Source: JAZKSG01 sp036626215
GTDB lineage: Archaea; Thermoplasmatota; E2; DHVEG-1
Length of the DNA: 7,592 bases
Reading direction: 5' to 3'
NCBI GenBank assembly: GCA_036626215.1
Contig: JAZKSG010000050.1
Location: 1-7,592 of the forward strand
The notes under the pieces were generated by a model. The model made no database searches. It saw only the letters and a list, made by a program, of their open reading frames with translations, and had not been told where the DNA came from. Of the stretch, positions 7,018-7,592 are shown piece after piece; the stretch's first letter is position 1; each line of letters begins with the position of its first letter. The translations under genes were made by a program, and so were the position numbers.

Positions 7018-7052
7018 CTTAACATATGGAGTTATTTAGCCCATCGCAGTTA

Positions 7053-7112
7053 TATCTCATTTTTTTGATTAAATTTTTTAAATAAATCTGTATATGTAAA
7101 ATTTATGAGATA
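7053..7112. repeat. imperfect long inverted repeat downstream of the 82-residue ORF
   Basis: TATCTCAT (7053-7060) is matched exactly by ATGAGATA (7105-7112). Inside them AAATTTT (7071-7077) is matched by AAAATTT (7098-7104), which directly adjoins the outer right arm. Folded, this gives 15 pairs with a 10-base bulge on one side and a 20-base loop. It starts 6 bases past the end of the small ORF. It could form a 3'-end structure for that gene, but the sequence is very AT-rich. Confidence 0.4.
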
Positions 7113-7117
7113 ACTAA

Positions 7118-7366
7118 TTATTTACTTTTCGTCTGTTTTTCTTTTTTGGTTTTGTTTTCCTTTTCGTGTTCCGCTATTACACGATCTACTTTCTCTACTA
7201 TTTGTAGATGAAAATCCATCTCATCTGATTGATCATTCATCTTTGTACTGGCTTCTGATTCGTTCTCTGAAGAAAACGGATTCAGATTAAAAGATATGTT
7301 GCTATTCTTTAGTTTACCTACAAAACCTTTTTCTAGTAACTGTGTTTTTATACTTTTTATACTCAT
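7118..7366 (-). CDS. hypothetical small charged protein
   Basis: I do not recognise this 82-residue protein. The first 30 residues are mildly basic (MSIKSIKTQLLEKG, then a polar Asn/Phe-rich part). The middle (34-49) is rich in Ser, Glu and Asp. Residues 51-68 (DFHLQIVEKVDRVIAEHE) look helical, and the tail is Lys/Glu-rich and probably disordered. There is no signal peptide, membrane segment or Cys motif. ATG 7366-7364 has only a weak AAGGT 12 bases upstream, and a TATA-like box lies at 7412-7404. It is on the same strand as smc but 246 bp away, with a separate promoter candidate between, so it is probably its own transcript. Low-complexity composition leaves some doubt that it is coding, but the promoter and uninterrupted frame in stop-rich sequence favour a real gene. 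Confidence 0.6.
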   Translation of the reverse strand: MSIKSIKTQLLEKGFVGKLKNSNISFNLNPFSSENESEASTKMNDQSDEMDFHLQIVEKVDRVIAEHEKENKTKKEKQTKSK

Positions 7367-7403
7367 AGAAGCATCCCAACCTTATATATGATTTTTTTCG
7401 AAC

Positions 7404-7412
7404 TATTTATAT
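7404..7412 (-). promoter_or_regulatory. candidate TATA box of the 82-residue ORF
   Basis: The minus strand reads ATATAAATA, close to the archaeal TATA consensus. With 26-base spacing, transcription would start near 7382, about 15 bases before the ATG at 7366. A 10-bp palindrome ATATGCATAT (7416-7425) lies just upstream of the box, where the BRE or an activator would bind. A second TATA-like stretch, CATATATAAGG, at 7392-7382 is too near the ATG unless the message starts inside the gene. Confidence 0.4.
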
Positions 7413-7454
7413 TTTATATGCATATGATTATGTAGCTGATAAAGCAGATGTTAC

Positions 7455-7466
7455 AAAAAAAAGAAA
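7455..7466 (-). terminator. T-rich terminator of tRNA-Phe
   Basis: On the minus strand the tRNA end is followed after 16 bases by TTTCTTTTTTTT (7466-7455). A T-run without a hairpin is the usual archaeal intrinsic stop, and the next gene on this strand starts almost 90 bases further on with its own TATA-like box. Confidence 0.5.
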
Positions 7467-7482
7467 CGACAATTTTGTTTTA

Positions 7483-7556
7483 TGCCGCGGGAGGGGCTCG
7501 AACCCTCGACATCACGGTCTTCAGCCGTGCACTCTCCCAAACTGAGTTACCGCAGC
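7483..7556 (-). tRNA. tRNA-Phe (GAA)
   Basis: The 74-nt minus-strand cloverleaf is complete. The acceptor GCTGCGG pairs with CCGCGGC (one T-G pair). U8 and A9 are followed by the D arm ACTC/GAGT with a 9-base loop containing the conserved GG. The anticodon arm CACGG/CCGTG has loop CTGAAGA with anticodon GAA (plus-strand 7520-7522), which reads Phe codons UUU and UUC. The variable loop is ATGTC, the T arm is GAGGG/CCCTC with loop TTCGAGC, and the discriminator is A73, as usual for tRNA-Phe. There is no intron at 37/38. The CCA end is not encoded (TAA follows A73), so CCA-adding enzyme is needed. Only 36 bases lie upstream in the window and no clear TATA box is visible there. Confidence 0.96.
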
Positions 7557-7592
7557 ATAGATAATTTGGAACAAAAAAATGTAACCAAGACT

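Noticed and set aside
6525..7022. Plus-strand open frame of 165 codons over the smc start and leader
   Set aside because: It is antisense to the conserved SMC head and contains no recognisable motif; its length comes from the smc codon pattern.
7557..7592. Promoter of tRNA-Phe
   Set aside because: Only 36 bases are available, and though AT-rich they show no convincing TATA box at about -26, so I did not annotate one.

Overview
The window is AT-rich archaeal chromosome. Three observations support Archaea: a UbiA-family enzyme that best fits digeranylgeranylglyceryl phosphate synthase of ether-lipid synthesis; an SMC protein whose N-terminal head and Walker B region (DEVDMFLDG) look euryarchaeal; and a tRNA-Phe gene without an encoded CCA end. 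The SMC head and ScpA core (NPWEID, GRIIYMAW) recall the Thermoplasmata/Thermoplasmatota group most, but that placement is from memory and tentative.

Layout from left to right. (1) A class I/II PLP aminotransferase on the minus strand begins at 716 and runs off the left edge just after its PLP lysine. (2) A short divergent promoter region (717-853) separates it from the plus-strand ubiA-type prenyltransferase (854-1693). (3) An 84-bp convergent junction (1694-1777) holds three perfect small AT-rich inverted repeats and T-runs, probably a two-way terminator. (4) A minus-strand cluster smc-scpA-scpB (6871 down to 1778) fills most of the window. smc starts with TTG and overlaps scpA by 14 bp; scpB follows after 44 bp. 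(5) A 246-bp leader/intergenic region (6872-7117) has a TATA-like box inside a palindrome, a 19-codon upstream ORF in the smc frame, and an imperfect long-range inverted repeat. (6) A small charged protein of unknown function is encoded at 7118-7366. (7) tRNA-Phe(GAA) lies at 7483-7556, followed by a T-rich stop signal.

The core of the window is one functional unit. SMC is the ATPase with long coiled-coil arms, ScpA is the kleisin that bridges the two heads, and ScpB is the winged-helix partner that binds ScpA. Together they form archaeal condensin, which organises and helps segregate the chromosome. All three proteins look intact. The aminotransferase, prenyltransferase and tRNA are unrelated housekeeping neighbours. 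I see no mobile elements, CRISPR arrays or defence genes. The least explained parts are the smc leader and the unknown 82-residue protein upstream of it; I do not see a clearly new multi-gene system.
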